Of a stretch of DNA of 44,991 nucleotides, positions 35,791 through 43,946 are shown piece by piece. The notes under the pieces are model-generated. The model ran no database searches and was not told where the DNA came from. It was given only the letters and a program-made list of their open reading frames with translations. A program made the translations under genes and the position numbers. Origin of the DNA: Acidobacteriota bacterium (GTDB lineage: Bacteria > Acidobacteriota > Terriglobia > UBA7540). Each line of letters begins with the position of its first letter. Positions within the stretch are counted from its first letter, which is position 1. The stretch spans positions 48,475 to 93,465 of the forward strand of contig PLSX01000229.1 of NCBI GenBank assembly GCA_003165315.1, in the 5' to 3' direction.

Positions 35791-35994
35791 ATGGCAGTAT
35801 TTTCGGAACAAGAGATTCAGCACAATCTGCGGGCTATTGCTCACGCGGTGGCGCAGCAGGAACTGGAAGGATTGAAAGTGCCGGAATCAACCATGGATGA
35901 TCTTCACCGCGCGGCACGCGGTGAAATCGGCACAGATAAGGTCCTCCGGAATATCCTCGATCGGTTCAACCATGTCCCGATATTCCAGCCATGA
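35791..35994 (+). CDS. VbhA-type antitoxin of a Fic toxin
   Basis: A 67-residue protein from ATG 35791 with GGAGG four to five bases ahead. Its segment AIAHAVAQQELEGLKVPEST, followed by DDLHRAARGEI, is the helical VbhA fold that blocks Fic AMP-transferases. Family members carry an inhibitory (S/T)xxxE(G/N) motif. Here the acidic end is kept (LEG), but the Ser/Thr position appears to be Gln (QQELEG). Its stop overlaps the start of the fic fragment by 23 bp, the normal overlap for these antitoxin-toxin pairs. Because the toxin is truncated, this is now an orphan antitoxin. Confidence 0.8.
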   Translation: MAVFSEQEIQHNLRAIAHAVAQQELEGLKVPESTMDDLHRAARGEIGTDKVLRNILDRFNHVPIFQP

Positions 35995-36079
35995 TCCTGA
36001 CATTGATCCGGCATCCGGTGTTCGGAAGAACCACCTGGGAATTACCGACTCGACTGAACTCGATAAGGCTGAGGCGGCC
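35972..36079 (+). pseudogene. Truncated 5' end of a fic toxin gene
   Basis: From ATG 35972 the frame gives MSRYSSHDPDIDPASGVRKN and then HLGITDSTELDKAEA. This is the conserved Fic/VbhT N-terminus (a DPxxDPxxGVxxNxLGIxDxxxLxxxEA pattern). After about 36 residues the similarity stops, and the frame continues only as the antisense of lemA to a stop at 36208. The catalytic HPFxxGNGR loop is absent, so no AMP-transferase can be made. The break lies within a few bases of the lemA stop at 36085, which marks a deletion or rearrangement junction. Confidence 0.72.
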
Positions 36080-36084
36080 CAATA

Positions 36085-36660
36085 TTACGTAAAGCTGATT
36101 TTCACATCCTCGCGGTCGGCTTCCGAAGCCTGGAATAGGGCGTGGGGCGTCATTCCCTTGAAGCCGGCTACAAAGCTGGCGGGGATTTGGCCGATGCGGA
36201 TGTTGTAATTAGTGGCATCGGCATTGAAGCGGCTGCGTTGGGCGGCGATCTTCTCTTCCAGATCGGTAATGCGCCCTTGGAGTTGCATAAAGTTGGCATC
36301 TGCCTTCAGGTCCGGATAGTTTTCCGCCACGGCAAACAAGGTTTTGAGAGCGCTCGTGACCATACCGTCGGCCTGTGTCTTCTCCTCGGGAGTGGTCGCG
36401 CGCATGTAAGAGGTGCGGGCATCGGTGACGGCCTGAAGGGTCTTCTGCTCATACTGCATGTAACCTTTGCAGGTGTCGACAAGCTTGGGCAACTCGTCAT
36501 GCCGCTGCTTCAGGATCACGTCAATGTCGGCAAAGGACTTGTCGATGGTGTTCTTTAGAGCCACCAGTTGGTTGTTAATGCCAACGAGGTAGACGATCAG
36601 ACCAACAACCACAATGGCCATAACTCCGAATATGGCGATCAGCACAATGGCAATTCCCAT
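36085..36660 (-). CDS. lemA: LemA family protein, copy 1
   Basis: A 191-residue membrane-anchored protein. The ATG at 36660 has GGAGGG six bases ahead; an in-frame start 18 codons upstream is not supported. One N-terminal helix (about 2-25) is followed by a long helical domain with NTIDKSFADIDVILKQRHDELPKLVDTC and FAVAENYPDLKAD, the LemA hallmarks. It would project from the membrane. The function of LemA is unclear; family members occur in cell-envelope contexts. It is the last gene of a GIDE-lemA-lemA set and closely resembles its upstream paralogue. Its 3' end abuts the truncated fic gene. Confidence 0.93.
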   Translation of the reverse strand: MGIAIVLIAIFGVMAIVVVGLIVYLVGINNQLVALKNTIDKSFADIDVILKQRHDELPKLVDTCKGYMQYEQKTLQAVTDARTSYMRATTPEEKTQADGMVTSALKTLFAVAENYPDLKADANFMQLQGRITDLEEKIAAQRSRFNADATNYNIRIGQIPASFVAGFKGMTPHALFQASEADREDVKISFT

Positions 36661-36677
36661 GTCTGGCCCTCCTTCAA

Positions 36678-36872
36678 TATTGGTGATTGGCGAATTGTGA
36701 TTTGCGATTTGCAAATCTCCAACGGAAGCACCCAGCCACCCGCGGGCAGGGCGAACCGAGCCCTTACAATTGCCTCTGGTCCTGGCTCAGACGTGCAATG
36801 CTTGCCTTGGAACAGAACCGATCAGCGGGATTTGGTTGCAATCGCCATTCACCAATCACAATTCACCAATGA
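36678..36872. repeat. Inverted repeat between the two lemA genes
   Basis: The left arm at 36678-36700 (attggtgattggcgaattgt and following) is similar to the reverse complement of 36849-36872 (caatcacaattcaccaatga and following). About 150 bp separate the arms, filling most of the 219-bp gap between the paralogues. Confidence 0.5.
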
Positions 36873-36879
36873 CAATTGG

Positions 36880-37446
36880 CTACGTCATCTTCACATCAAC
36901 GTCCTGGCGGTCTTCCTCAGTCACCTTGAACAGGTCGCGATGTTGAAGGTGCATCAATCCGGCGATGAAGACGTCGGGCAACTGTTGAATACGGATGTTA
37001 TAGGTGTTGACGTCGTCGTTGAAGAATTCGCGCCGGTCGGCAATTTTCTCTTCCAACTCGGAGATGCGCTTCTGGAGCTGCATAAAGTTGTTGTTGGCTT
37101 TCAGGTCCGGATAGTTCTCCGAGACCGCAAACAGACTCTTCAGTGCGCCGGAAATCATATTATCGGCGGCTGCCTTCTCCCCCACGGAGCCGGCGCGCAT
37201 ATAGGCCGTCCGTGCCTCGGTAATAAGTTGAAAGGTTTTCTGTTCATACTGCATGTAACCCTTGCAGGTTTCGATCAATTTGGGCAGCTCATCGTGCCTC
37301 TGCTTCAGCAGGACGTCAATATTGGCCCAGGCTTTGTCAATGTCGTTCTTCAGGCGGACAAGGCTGTTGTAAATGGTAATGAGGTAAGCGAAGATCCCCA
37401 CCACAATGAGGATCAAGACCAATCCAACCAAAATGACAATACCCAT
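36880..37446 (-). CDS. lemA: LemA family protein, copy 2
   Basis: A 188-residue paralogue of the next gene, with the same layout: one N-terminal helix (MGIVILVGLVLILIVVGIF), then KNDIDKAWANIDVLLKQRHD, ELPKLIETCKGYMQYEQKT and FAVSENYPDLKAN. The two proteins align along their whole length but differ at many positions, so this is an old duplication. The start ATG 37446 has GGAG ten bases ahead. It lies 21 bp after the GIDE-domain gene on the same strand, so the two are cotranscribed. Confidence 0.94.
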   Translation of the reverse strand: MGIVILVGLVLILIVVGIFAYLITIYNSLVRLKNDIDKAWANIDVLLKQRHDELPKLIETCKGYMQYEQKTFQLITEARTAYMRAGSVGEKAAADNMISGALKSLFAVSENYPDLKANNNFMQLQKRISELEEKIADRREFFNDDVNTYNIRIQQLPDVFIAGLMHLQHRDLFKVTEEDRQDVDVKMT

Positions 37447-37467
37447 CGCTTGGTTTCTCCTTTGCTT

Positions 37468-38268
37468 TTAGAACAACCATCCGTGTTTTGCCAGGAAGAT
37501 GCCAAGGCAGACCACGGCCAGAATTCCGCCGCCGAAAATGCGCTGCGCAGCGCGATTGCGCAACGTCCGCCTGATTTCCTGCTCACTTCGCCAGGTAATA
37601 AGAAAGGTTGGCTCGTTGGTTCCCTTCACGATCAGGTTGCGGTCGTGTTCATCCTGGGGTTCAGGATTCTCCACGCAGGTTCCCGTGATGTCATACCAGT
37701 GCTCGGGGATCACCAGGTGCTCGGTTAGGCGGTAGCGCTGGCCGGAGCCCGTGCTGGAAAAGAAACCGGTACCCTTGCGGCGAGCGACGGCCTCGGAAGC
37801 ATAGGCCCCAAGATCGGAGCGAATTCCCGATGATGAGCTGGAAAACAGGCTCCCCCAGGCCGATCCACTCGTTTCGATCCTGGCAGTTTGCATTAAATCG
37901 AATTCGGCGTGATGCGCGTCCACAAGAACCTTGCCTGTTCCATCTGCCACATAGAATCTCGGTCCGTCACAGTCGGTGCAGAGGTGGCTCCAGTGGCCGC
38001 CGTTCTTATCCGTCACCCAATGCTCAATATCCACCTGGTAGAAATAGCAGGGAGTCTGGGTAACAGGGCTGGGCACGGGCGGGACCCCTGTGGCCTTGCC
38101 GTGGACTTCCACCAACCCCATGGCGACACTGCGAATGGGAATTTCAGGGGTGTCCATCAGCACACGGTACTCGCGATAAGTGCGAAAGCCCTGGAAAAAG
38201 TAGTACAGCCCGGCGCCGAAGCCAATTGTCAGCCACACATCTATCTTGGTCGAAGCGTCTGATGACAT
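37468..38268 (-). CDS. GIDE-domain membrane protein (MUL1/MAPL-like)
   Basis: A 266-residue protein from the preferred ATG 38268; the frame can extend 48 codons upstream, without a good ribosome site for either. An N-terminal helix (about 9-28, VWLTIGFGAGLYYFFQGF) and a C-terminal helix (FGGGILAVVCLGIFLAKHGWLF) flank a soluble domain. That domain has IRSVAMGLVEVHGKATG, TPCYFYQVDIEHW, DGTGKVLVD and RYRLTEHLVIPEHWYDITGT. This is the GIDE fold also found between the helices of the mitochondrial ubiquitin ligase MUL1, here without any RING finger. GIDE genes next to lemA are a recurring bacterial pairing, which supports a shared envelope function. Confidence 0.82.
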   Translation of the reverse strand: MSSDASTKIDVWLTIGFGAGLYYFFQGFRTYREYRVLMDTPEIPIRSVAMGLVEVHGKATGVPPVPSPVTQTPCYFYQVDIEHWVTDKNGGHWSHLCTDCDGPRFYVADGTGKVLVDAHHAEFDLMQTARIETSGSAWGSLFSSSSSGIRSDLGAYASEAVARRKGTGFFSSTGSGQRYRLTEHLVIPEHWYDITGTCVENPEPQDEHDRNLIVKGTNEPTFLITWRSEQEIRRTLRNRAAQRIFGGGILAVVCLGIFLAKHGWLF

Positions 38269-38491
38269 AGGATGACCGAAAGTCTCGCCATCGTACTTTA
38301 CGCGCGCGGAAAAGGCAAGCGGGGCCGCCTTCAATGCACTAACCTGCACCCTGGCAATATGAATTTGCCCGAATGCTGGCAAGAATTCATGCAAATTGGC
38401 TATTGCCGACAATTAGGTTAATATCAACGCCGTTTCACTTGTCCAACGATGGCGCGGCAGATTTCCAATAATCTCCCCAGGAGGTGCGGCT

Positions 38492-39277
38492 ATGGATCTT
38501 GGTTTGGCGGGAAAGACGGCGATTGTGACCGGCGGTGGATCAGGAATCGGCAAGGCCATCTGTTTCACCCTGGCGAATGAAGGCGCGCAGGTGGTGGTTG
38601 CTGACCTTTATAAGGATCGCGCTGAAGGCGTTGCGCACGAGATCGGCAAATGGGGTGTAAAGGCCATGGGAATAGGGGGGGATGTCTCCTCCGCTTCCGA
38701 TGTTGAGCGCATGATGGAAACGGTGGTGAAGGAATGGGGCGGAGTGGATGTTCTGGTGAACAATGCCGGAATTATTCTTCAGGCACAAACAGTGGATATG
38801 ACGGAGCCACAATGGAACAAGATTCTGACCAATAACCTCACCAGTTGTTTCCTCTGCTCTCAGGCAGTGGCACGGCAGCTCATCAAACAGGGACGTGGGG
38901 GACGCATCGTCAACATCTCTTCGATTCATGCAGAGCTTTCCGAGCCCTCCGCCAGTGCCTATACGGCTGCAAAAGGCGGGATGGAAGCGTTCTCGCGCAC
39001 ACTGGCCACGGAGCTTGCACCCCATAAGATTACCGTAAATTGTGTGCGGCCTGGCGCCACCTATACGGAACTCACCGTTCCCATGTACACCGAGGTGGTT
39101 AAGAAGGCGCTCTTCATGCGCATTCCGCTTAAGGAAATTGCCGAGGCCGCATGGATTGCGGATGGCGTGGTATTTCTCGCTTCGGAAAGGGCGCGATACA
39201 TTACGGGTCAGATTTTGGCCATCGATGGGGGATATTTGATGGATGGAAGCCTACCCGGAGCCGAGTACTGGAAATAA
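38492..39277 (+). CDS. Short-chain dehydrogenase/reductase, FabG-like
   Basis: A 261-residue NAD(P)-dependent oxidoreductase with the classical layout: cofactor motif TGGGSGIG (13-20), NNAG (90-93) and catalytic S144, Y157 and K161 (NISSIHAELSEPSASAYTAAK). The late PGATYTE and ITGQILAIDGGY segments are typical. AGGAGG seven bases before the ATG supports the start. The substrate is unknown; the annotation as 3-oxoacyl-ACP or sugar-alcohol dehydrogenase cannot be decided. It is followed on the same strand by a lipoprotein and another SDR gene. Confidence 0.92.
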   Translation: MDLGLAGKTAIVTGGGSGIGKAICFTLANEGAQVVVADLYKDRAEGVAHEIGKWGVKAMGIGGDVSSASDVERMMETVVKEWGGVDVLVNNAGIILQAQTVDMTEPQWNKILTNNLTSCFLCSQAVARQLIKQGRGGRIVNISSIHAELSEPSASAYTAAKGGMEAFSRTLATELAPHKITVNCVRPGATYTELTVPMYTEVVKKALFMRIPLKEIAEAAWIADGVVFLASERARYITGQILAIDGGYLMDGSLPGAEYWK

Positions 39278-39361
39278 ACGCCAGCAACATGACTCCTGTC
39301 CCGTACGTGTGGGCGCCGGCGCATTTCATCTTAAACGGCAGGTAGTGATAGAATTCCCAAG

Positions 39362-39958
39362 ATGCTGCGGCGAACGCTTCTATCCTCGGTTTGCGCTTTG
39401 TTGCTCCTGTTGGGGGGCTGCCCAAAGCGCCAGAGTTCTCAAAGCATGGTGGTTTACGTGCCAGCGCCGGCCCCAGCTCCGGCCCCGGAGCAAGCCGCAG
39501 TGAAACCGCAGATTCTGGTACTCGAGGAACCACCCCCACCGCCAGAACCCGAGCCCGAACCGGAGGAAGCTACACCACCTCAAACGCCAGAGCCCACGGC
39601 CCACCGCCGAACAAGGCATCCTACGCATCCGGGAGCATCCGCCGAGCCGGATGAAACGCCTACGGCCGAGGCTCCCGAAAATCCAGAAACTCCGCCTGCC
39701 GAAGTTCCCGCTCTCGAACCACGACAGAGTTCTGCCGAGGAGAACGAACTTCGACGCCAATTTCAGGGTTTGCAACAGGACATTGGCAAACGCCTGGAGA
39801 AGTTGAGCAGCGCTCATCTTTCCGCCAATGATCAAAAGACGCTTGAAGACGCGCGAACCTTCTTTGCCCAGGCAAACCGCGCCATGGCGAGCGGCGATCT
39901 TCCTCGCGCCCTGAACCTCGCACACAAGGCTGCTCTCTTACTTGCCGCCTTGGAGTAG
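39362..39958 (+). CDS. Proline-rich lipoprotein with a C-terminal helical domain
   Basis: A 198-residue predicted lipoprotein: signal RRTLLSSVCALLLLLGGC with the lipid site at Cys20. Residues 32-120 are a Pro/Ala/Glu-rich linker (PAPAPAPAPEQ and PPPPPEPEPEPEE), long enough to span part of the periplasm. The last 75 residues form a helical region (ELRRQFQGLQQDIGKRLEKL and later MASGDLPRALNLAHKAALLL) that resembles a TPR-like or coiled-coil hairpin. It lies between two SDR genes on the same strand. Its role is unknown. A structural envelope function is the simplest reading. Confidence 0.78.
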   Translation: MLRRTLLSSVCALLLLLGGCPKRQSSQSMVVYVPAPAPAPAPEQAAVKPQILVLEEPPPPPEPEPEPEEATPPQTPEPTAHRRTRHPTHPGASAEPDETPTAEAPENPETPPAEVPALEPRQSSAEENELRRQFQGLQQDIGKRLEKLSSAHLSANDQKTLEDARTFFAQANRAMASGDLPRALNLAHKAALLLAALE

Positions 39959-40029
39959 ATTGTAGCGGAAATTTCCGACCCAACATCATTATCATTTGCT
40001 GAGCAAAGATACCCGCAATAGGAGAGCCG

Positions 40030-40884
40030 ATGGCAGAAAAGGGTTCAGTGTTCATCACCGGAGCTTCAACCGGAATCGGGGAGACGTGCGCGTTGCACCT
40101 TGATAAGCTGGGATTTCGCGTATTCGCCGGCATTCGCAAAGCCGTTGATGGTGCGGCCCTGAGGAGTCGCGCGTCGGAACGGCTGGTTCCGGTGCGGCTG
40201 GACATCAGCGATGAAGCTGAAATCAGCCAGGCAGCGCGCGACATTGTCGAGACGCTGGGAAGCGAAGGACTTGCGGGTCTTATCAACAACGCCGGCATTG
40301 TCGTTGGTGGAATGCTGGAATTTATACCGCTTGACTCCCTGCGCATGCAGTTGGAAATTAACGTAGTCGGCCAAATTGCCGTAACCCAAGCTTTCTTGCC
40401 CAGTCTGCGTAAGGCGAGGGGCCGCATTGTGAATATCAGCTCGGTAAGCGGTCTCATCTCCAGCCCGTTCACCGGCGCCTATTCAGCTTCCAAGTTCGCA
40501 CTGGAAGCTTTGACGGACTCTTTGCGTATGGAGCTGCAACCTTGGAATATCCACGTTTCGCTGGTGGAGCCGGGATTTGTTCAGACCCCCATCATCAGTA
40601 AATCGTTCGCTGCCGCGCAGGAGATGAGGGCGGAACTTCCTGCCGAGGCCGTTCAGTTGTACGGCCCCGCCTTTAGCGCCGTGGAGGATGCAACGCGGCG
40701 GGAATCCGCCAAAGCCGTCCCGCCCGATGTCGTGGCGAAAGCGGTGGAGCACGCACTCACTGCGCGGCGCCCCCGCACTCGTTACATGGTGGGCGCCAAT
40801 TCCGGTTTCCAAATCAGCCTAGCACGCCTATTGCCGGACCGCTGGCGCGATTCCTTGATCACCCGCCGCCTGGGGCTGAAATAG
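40030..40884 (+). CDS. Short-chain dehydrogenase/reductase, 17-beta-HSD-like
   Basis: A 284-residue oxidoreductase. It has TGASTGIG (10-17), NNAG (86-89) and catalytic S138, Y151 and K155 (SSVSGLISSPFTGAYSASK). PGFVQTPI and a C-terminal extension with RTRYMVGANSGFQISLARLLP match the branch of SDRs that includes retinol and 17-beta-hydroxysteroid dehydrogenase-like proteins. That branch is mostly annotated by similarity, so the substrate is open. The start has AGGAGAG three bases ahead of the ATG. It is 71 bp behind the lipoprotein gene. Confidence 0.9.
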   Translation: MAEKGSVFITGASTGIGETCALHLDKLGFRVFAGIRKAVDGAALRSRASERLVPVRLDISDEAEISQAARDIVETLGSEGLAGLINNAGIVVGGMLEFIPLDSLRMQLEINVVGQIAVTQAFLPSLRKARGRIVNISSVSGLISSPFTGAYSASKFALEALTDSLRMELQPWNIHVSLVEPGFVQTPIISKSFAAAQEMRAELPAEAVQLYGPAFSAVEDATRRESAKAVPPDVVAKAVEHALTARRPRTRYMVGANSGFQISLARLLPDRWRDSLITRRLGLK

Positions 40885-41023
40885 ACCGGATCAGGGATTG
40901 AGGGTTTAGGATTTAGGATCTGGTACTCGGGGTCACGTTGCCTTCACCAAAAAGCAAAGGCAGCAGACGGGGAAGGACAAACTAAACTTCGATCACGGTC
41001 AGTTTATAGTTGAGAACTTCAAC

Positions 41024-41851
41024 CTACCTCTTGGCGCTTTCGTAACATCCCAAAACGCGCAAAAAGTTAGTGACTTCGCCTAAGTGAGCCAGTGCCCTCT
41101 TGCAGCGCTTCTCTTTCACATTCCCCACGAAATCGATATAGAAGAAGTATTCCCAGGGGCGGCCGTGCAGAGGACGCGATTCCAATTTGGTCAGGTCGAT
41201 GTCGCGCAGGGCGAATACGCTGAGGCATTTGTAGAGGGCGCCCGGCAGGTTACGCGTGGAAAACACGATGGATATTTTGTTGGCCTTGGGGCTGACACGG
41301 GCGGTCTTAGAGAGCAGAAAGAAACGCGTGTAGTTTTCGCGATGATCCTCCAGATGCGTTTTCAGGATGCGCGCGTCGTAAACTTCGGCGGCGATGCGGC
41401 TGGCGATGGCAGCGGCTCCAGGCGGACGCCGTTCCGCCAGCATTTTGACAGACCCGGCGGTATCGTAATAAGTAATCCGTTCTATTTTGGGGTTTTGGGC
41501 AAAGAAACGCCGGCACTGAGCCAGCGCCACCGGATGGGAATAAACCTGGCGAACATCTTTGCGCGCAGTACCGGGAAGCGCGATGAGATTGTGGACGATG
41601 CGCAGGCTGACCTCGCTCACGATGTGCAGGTTGTTGGCCTGCAACAGGTCAAAGTTCTCATAGACGGCCCCAGCCAGAGTGTTCTCAATCGGAACCAGAC
41701 AGTAATTCGCCTTGCCGCTGGTGACGCTTTCGAAAATTGCCGTGAATGTTTCACAAGGCAGAACACGGATCTTCCGGCCCAGGAGCTTGTACGCAGCTTC
41801 CTCGCTAAATGATCCCCTTTCGCCTTGAAAAGCCACCAATGGTGTCGCCAT
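41024..41851 (-). CDS. pheA: Prephenate dehydratase with ACT domain
   Basis: This enzyme converts prephenate to phenylpyruvate in phenylalanine biosynthesis. The 275 residues show VAFQGERGSFSEEAA at the start, VPIENTLAGAVYENFDLL (53-70) and the catalytic Thr175 in the NYTRFFLL motif. The C-terminal ACT domain has GALYKCL (204-210) and ESRP (224-227), the phenylalanine-binding motifs, so feedback inhibition is expected. There is no chorismate mutase domain, so it is the monofunctional type. It is transcribed alone, after the TetR gene on the same strand with a 79-bp gap. Confidence 0.96.
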   Translation of the reverse strand: MATPLVAFQGERGSFSEEAAYKLLGRKIRVLPCETFTAIFESVTSGKANYCLVPIENTLAGAVYENFDLLQANNLHIVSEVSLRIVHNLIALPGTARKDVRQVYSHPVALAQCRRFFAQNPKIERITYYDTAGSVKMLAERRPPGAAAIASRIAAEVYDARILKTHLEDHRENYTRFFLLSKTARVSPKANKISIVFSTRNLPGALYKCLSVFALRDIDLTKLESRPLHGRPWEYFFYIDFVGNVKEKRCKRALAHLGEVTNFLRVLGCYESAKR

Positions 41852-41930
41852 GAATTCGATTTTCCCCTCTTTGAAGATGAAGCGAGGATGCTATCACGCG
41901 CGGGGAAAGCCCACAACTGCCCCCGGCCTG

Positions 41931-42545
41931 CTAAATCGTTCCGAGGAGTCCGCGAAAGAAGAAGTCCGTGTAGTATTGGGCGATGTCATTCTGCTTGATG
42001 GGGCCCGCTGTGTTGTACCATTGATACAGCCAATTGATCATTCCCAACAGGGCAAAGGCAGCAATCCGGGGTGAAACCTGAGGAGGCTTGGCGCTCTGTT
42101 CCTGCACGCGCCCGATGAGTTCCACAAGGTACTCAATGTAGCCGCGCTTGCGGGCATTGAGCTTTTTGCGAAGGGGGCCGCTCAGAGAGCGATTTTCGTG
42201 CAGAATCACGGTTATTTCCTGGTCGCGCGCGCGAACAATAAGATCAATATGGCCGATGATGGTTTGACGGAGTTTCTCGCGGGGGTCGGCAACGTCTTTG
42301 ATGGGAGCAAGCACGGTTTCATCCAGAATATCCATGCCGTAATTCTGGATTTCAAACAACAGGCGGTCTTTGCTGCCCACGTGATGATAAAGGCCCGCCT
42401 TGGTAAGGCCCACGGCCTCGGCGATGTCCTGCATCGACGCGCCATCGTAGCTCTTCGCGTAGAACACTCGCGCGGCGATCCGGCAAATTTCTCGGATGTT
42501 CTGCTTGGCTTCAGCAGTTCGGGCCATAACTGGTTTGCTACCCAT
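41931..42545 (-). CDS. TetR/AcrR family transcriptional regulator
   Basis: A 204-residue repressor with an N-terminal helix-turn-helix (ICRIAARVFYAKSYDGASMQDIAEAVGLTKAGLYHHVGSKDRLL pattern, about 20-62). The C-terminal ligand-binding helical part includes GMINWLYQWYNTAGPIKQNDIA, resembling the KstR2-type branch that senses acyl-CoA-like ligands. An internal ATG at residue 7 (MARTAEAK) is an alternative start; neither has a clear ribosome site. It follows an SDR gene on the same strand by 97 bp, so that gene is a plausible target. Confidence 0.92.
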   Translation of the reverse strand: MGSKPVMARTAEAKQNIREICRIAARVFYAKSYDGASMQDIAEAVGLTKAGLYHHVGSKDRLLFEIQNYGMDILDETVLAPIKDVADPREKLRQTIIGHIDLIVRARDQEITVILHENRSLSGPLRKKLNARKRGYIEYLVELIGRVQEQSAKPPQVSPRIAAFALLGMINWLYQWYNTAGPIKQNDIAQYYTDFFFRGLLGTI

Positions 42546-42642
42546 TCAGATAATCGCAGTTTAACACAAAAGGCAAAATCGGGCAGCGGTTTCCCATAGT
42601 GTTTCCTGTGCCATGCACCGGCGAGGGCGCGTCAGGAAACCC

Positions 42643-43401
42643 CTATTGCGCAGTCCACCCGCCATCGATGACGATGTCGGTACCGGTAATAAAACCTGAA
42701 GCATCGGAACTCAGGAACACCGCAAGCGCGCCAATCTCTTCCAACTTCCCCCAACGCCCCAGGGGAATCTTGGAATTAAATTCCGCAAGTTGCACAGGAT
42801 CGCGCTCAATAAGGCGAGTGATTTCCGTGGAAAACGGGCCAGGGCTGATCGCATTCGCCGTGACATTGTACGGAGCCAATTCCAGCGCCAACGCTTTGGT
42901 CATGCCCAGCACGGCAAACTTACTTCCGCTATAAGCCGTTCGATGGGGCATGGAAACATGCGCCATGGTCGAAGCCACACTGATGATGCGGCCGAACTTC
43001 TTTTCGATCATTCCAGGAATGAAGGCCCGACTGCATAAAAAAGGGCCGTCAACATTGGTGGACATGACCAGCCGCCACTCGTCCATTGTGTATTCATGCA
43101 GCGGCCGTCGAATGTTGATGCCCGCGTTGTTGATGAGAATATCGGGAATGCCTGCTTGCTTGTGAATTTCGCCTGCGATCGCCGCGACATCGGCTTCCAC
43201 CGCGACATCACCCACATAGGCATAGGCCTTGCCGCCGCGCCCCACGATTCCCGCCCTCACGCCCTCCAACAGTTCTTTGCTGCGCGCAATCAAGGCCACT
43301 GCTGCCCCGGCGTCCGCCAACGATTCCGCCATCTGTTTGCCCAACCCCTTGCTGGCACCTGTAATCACAGCCAACCGGCCATCAAGCCGCTGATTGATCA
43401 T
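42643..43401 (-). CDS. Short-chain dehydrogenase/reductase (glucose/gluconate dehydrogenase-like)
   Basis: A 252-residue oxidoreductase from ATG 43401, with AGGAGG four bases ahead; the longer frame upstream is not coding. It has TGASKGLG (14-21), NNAG (91-94) and catalytic S144, Y157 and K161 (SVASTMAHVSMPHRTAYSGSK). The ending ITGTDIVIDGGWTAQ is classical. Among SDRs, this pattern is closest to gluconate 5-dehydrogenase or glucose 1-dehydrogenase-like enzymes, without proof of substrate. It lies directly upstream of the TetR gene. Confidence 0.92.
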   Translation of the reverse strand: MINQRLDGRLAVITGASKGLGKQMAESLADAGAAVALIARSKELLEGVRAGIVGRGGKAYAYVGDVAVEADVAAIAGEIHKQAGIPDILINNAGINIRRPLHEYTMDEWRLVMSTNVDGPFLCSRAFIPGMIEKKFGRIISVASTMAHVSMPHRTAYSGSKFAVLGMTKALALELAPYNVTANAISPGPFSTEITRLIERDPVQLAEFNSKIPLGRWGKLEEIGALAVFLSSDASGFITGTDIVIDGGWTAQ

Positions 43402-43535
43402 TGTCCCTCCTGCTGAAAGAAAATGTAGCACACATTCTTTTTTACTGGTGGCGTGAACCGCCGCAGCAGCGTATGATGTGTGTATCAGTGATCCAACGAC
43501 TGACTTATCAAACAGCCCAACAATGAGGAGTGAGG

Positions 43536-43946
43536 ATGGACAGGAAGTATAAACAACGGGGGTATCAGGACTCAGGTGGCAGCCGCGAACGGGCTGAGCG
43601 CCAACCCGCGAAGAAAGTTGAAAGCTTTGGACCAAAGACGCCGAACTTGATGAGCAAGCGCGAAGTGGTGCGATGCTCTGCCTGCGCTGGGATATTGCCC
43701 GAAGGCGTTGATTTCACCGCGAAGTGCCCGCGCTGTAATGCTGAGTTGCATAGTTGCAAGCAGTGCTCATTTTTTGATACCGCGAGCCGTTTCGAATGCA
43801 CGCAGCCCGTCAGTGCCCGCATTCCCAAAAAGGAATCCCGCAATCAGTGCAACTTTTTTTCGCCGCGAACCACTATCGAACGGGAAACTTCTTCGACTCG
43901 ACCGCTGGATGCTCGCCAAGCCTTCGAAAATCTTTTCCGCAAATAG
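43536..43946 (+). CDS. Cysteine-rich zinc-ribbon protein, unknown function
   Basis: A 136-residue basic protein. The ATG at 43536 has GAGGAG five bases ahead and is preferred over an in-frame GTG two codons earlier. The N-terminal 40 residues are polar and basic (KYKQRGYQDSGGSRERAERQ). The middle carries CSACAGILPEGVDFTAKCPRCNAEL, a four-Cys zinc ribbon. More cysteines follow (SCKQCSFFD, FECTQPV, NQCNFF), probably a second metal site. The tail ends with ARQAFENLFRK. It is divergent from the SDR gene with a 134-bp intergenic region. A nucleic-acid or protein-binding role is possible but not shown. Confidence 0.8.
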   Translation: MDRKYKQRGYQDSGGSRERAERQPAKKVESFGPKTPNLMSKREVVRCSACAGILPEGVDFTAKCPRCNAELHSCKQCSFFDTASRFECTQPVSARIPKKESRNQCNFFSPRTTIERETSSTRPLDARQAFENLFRK

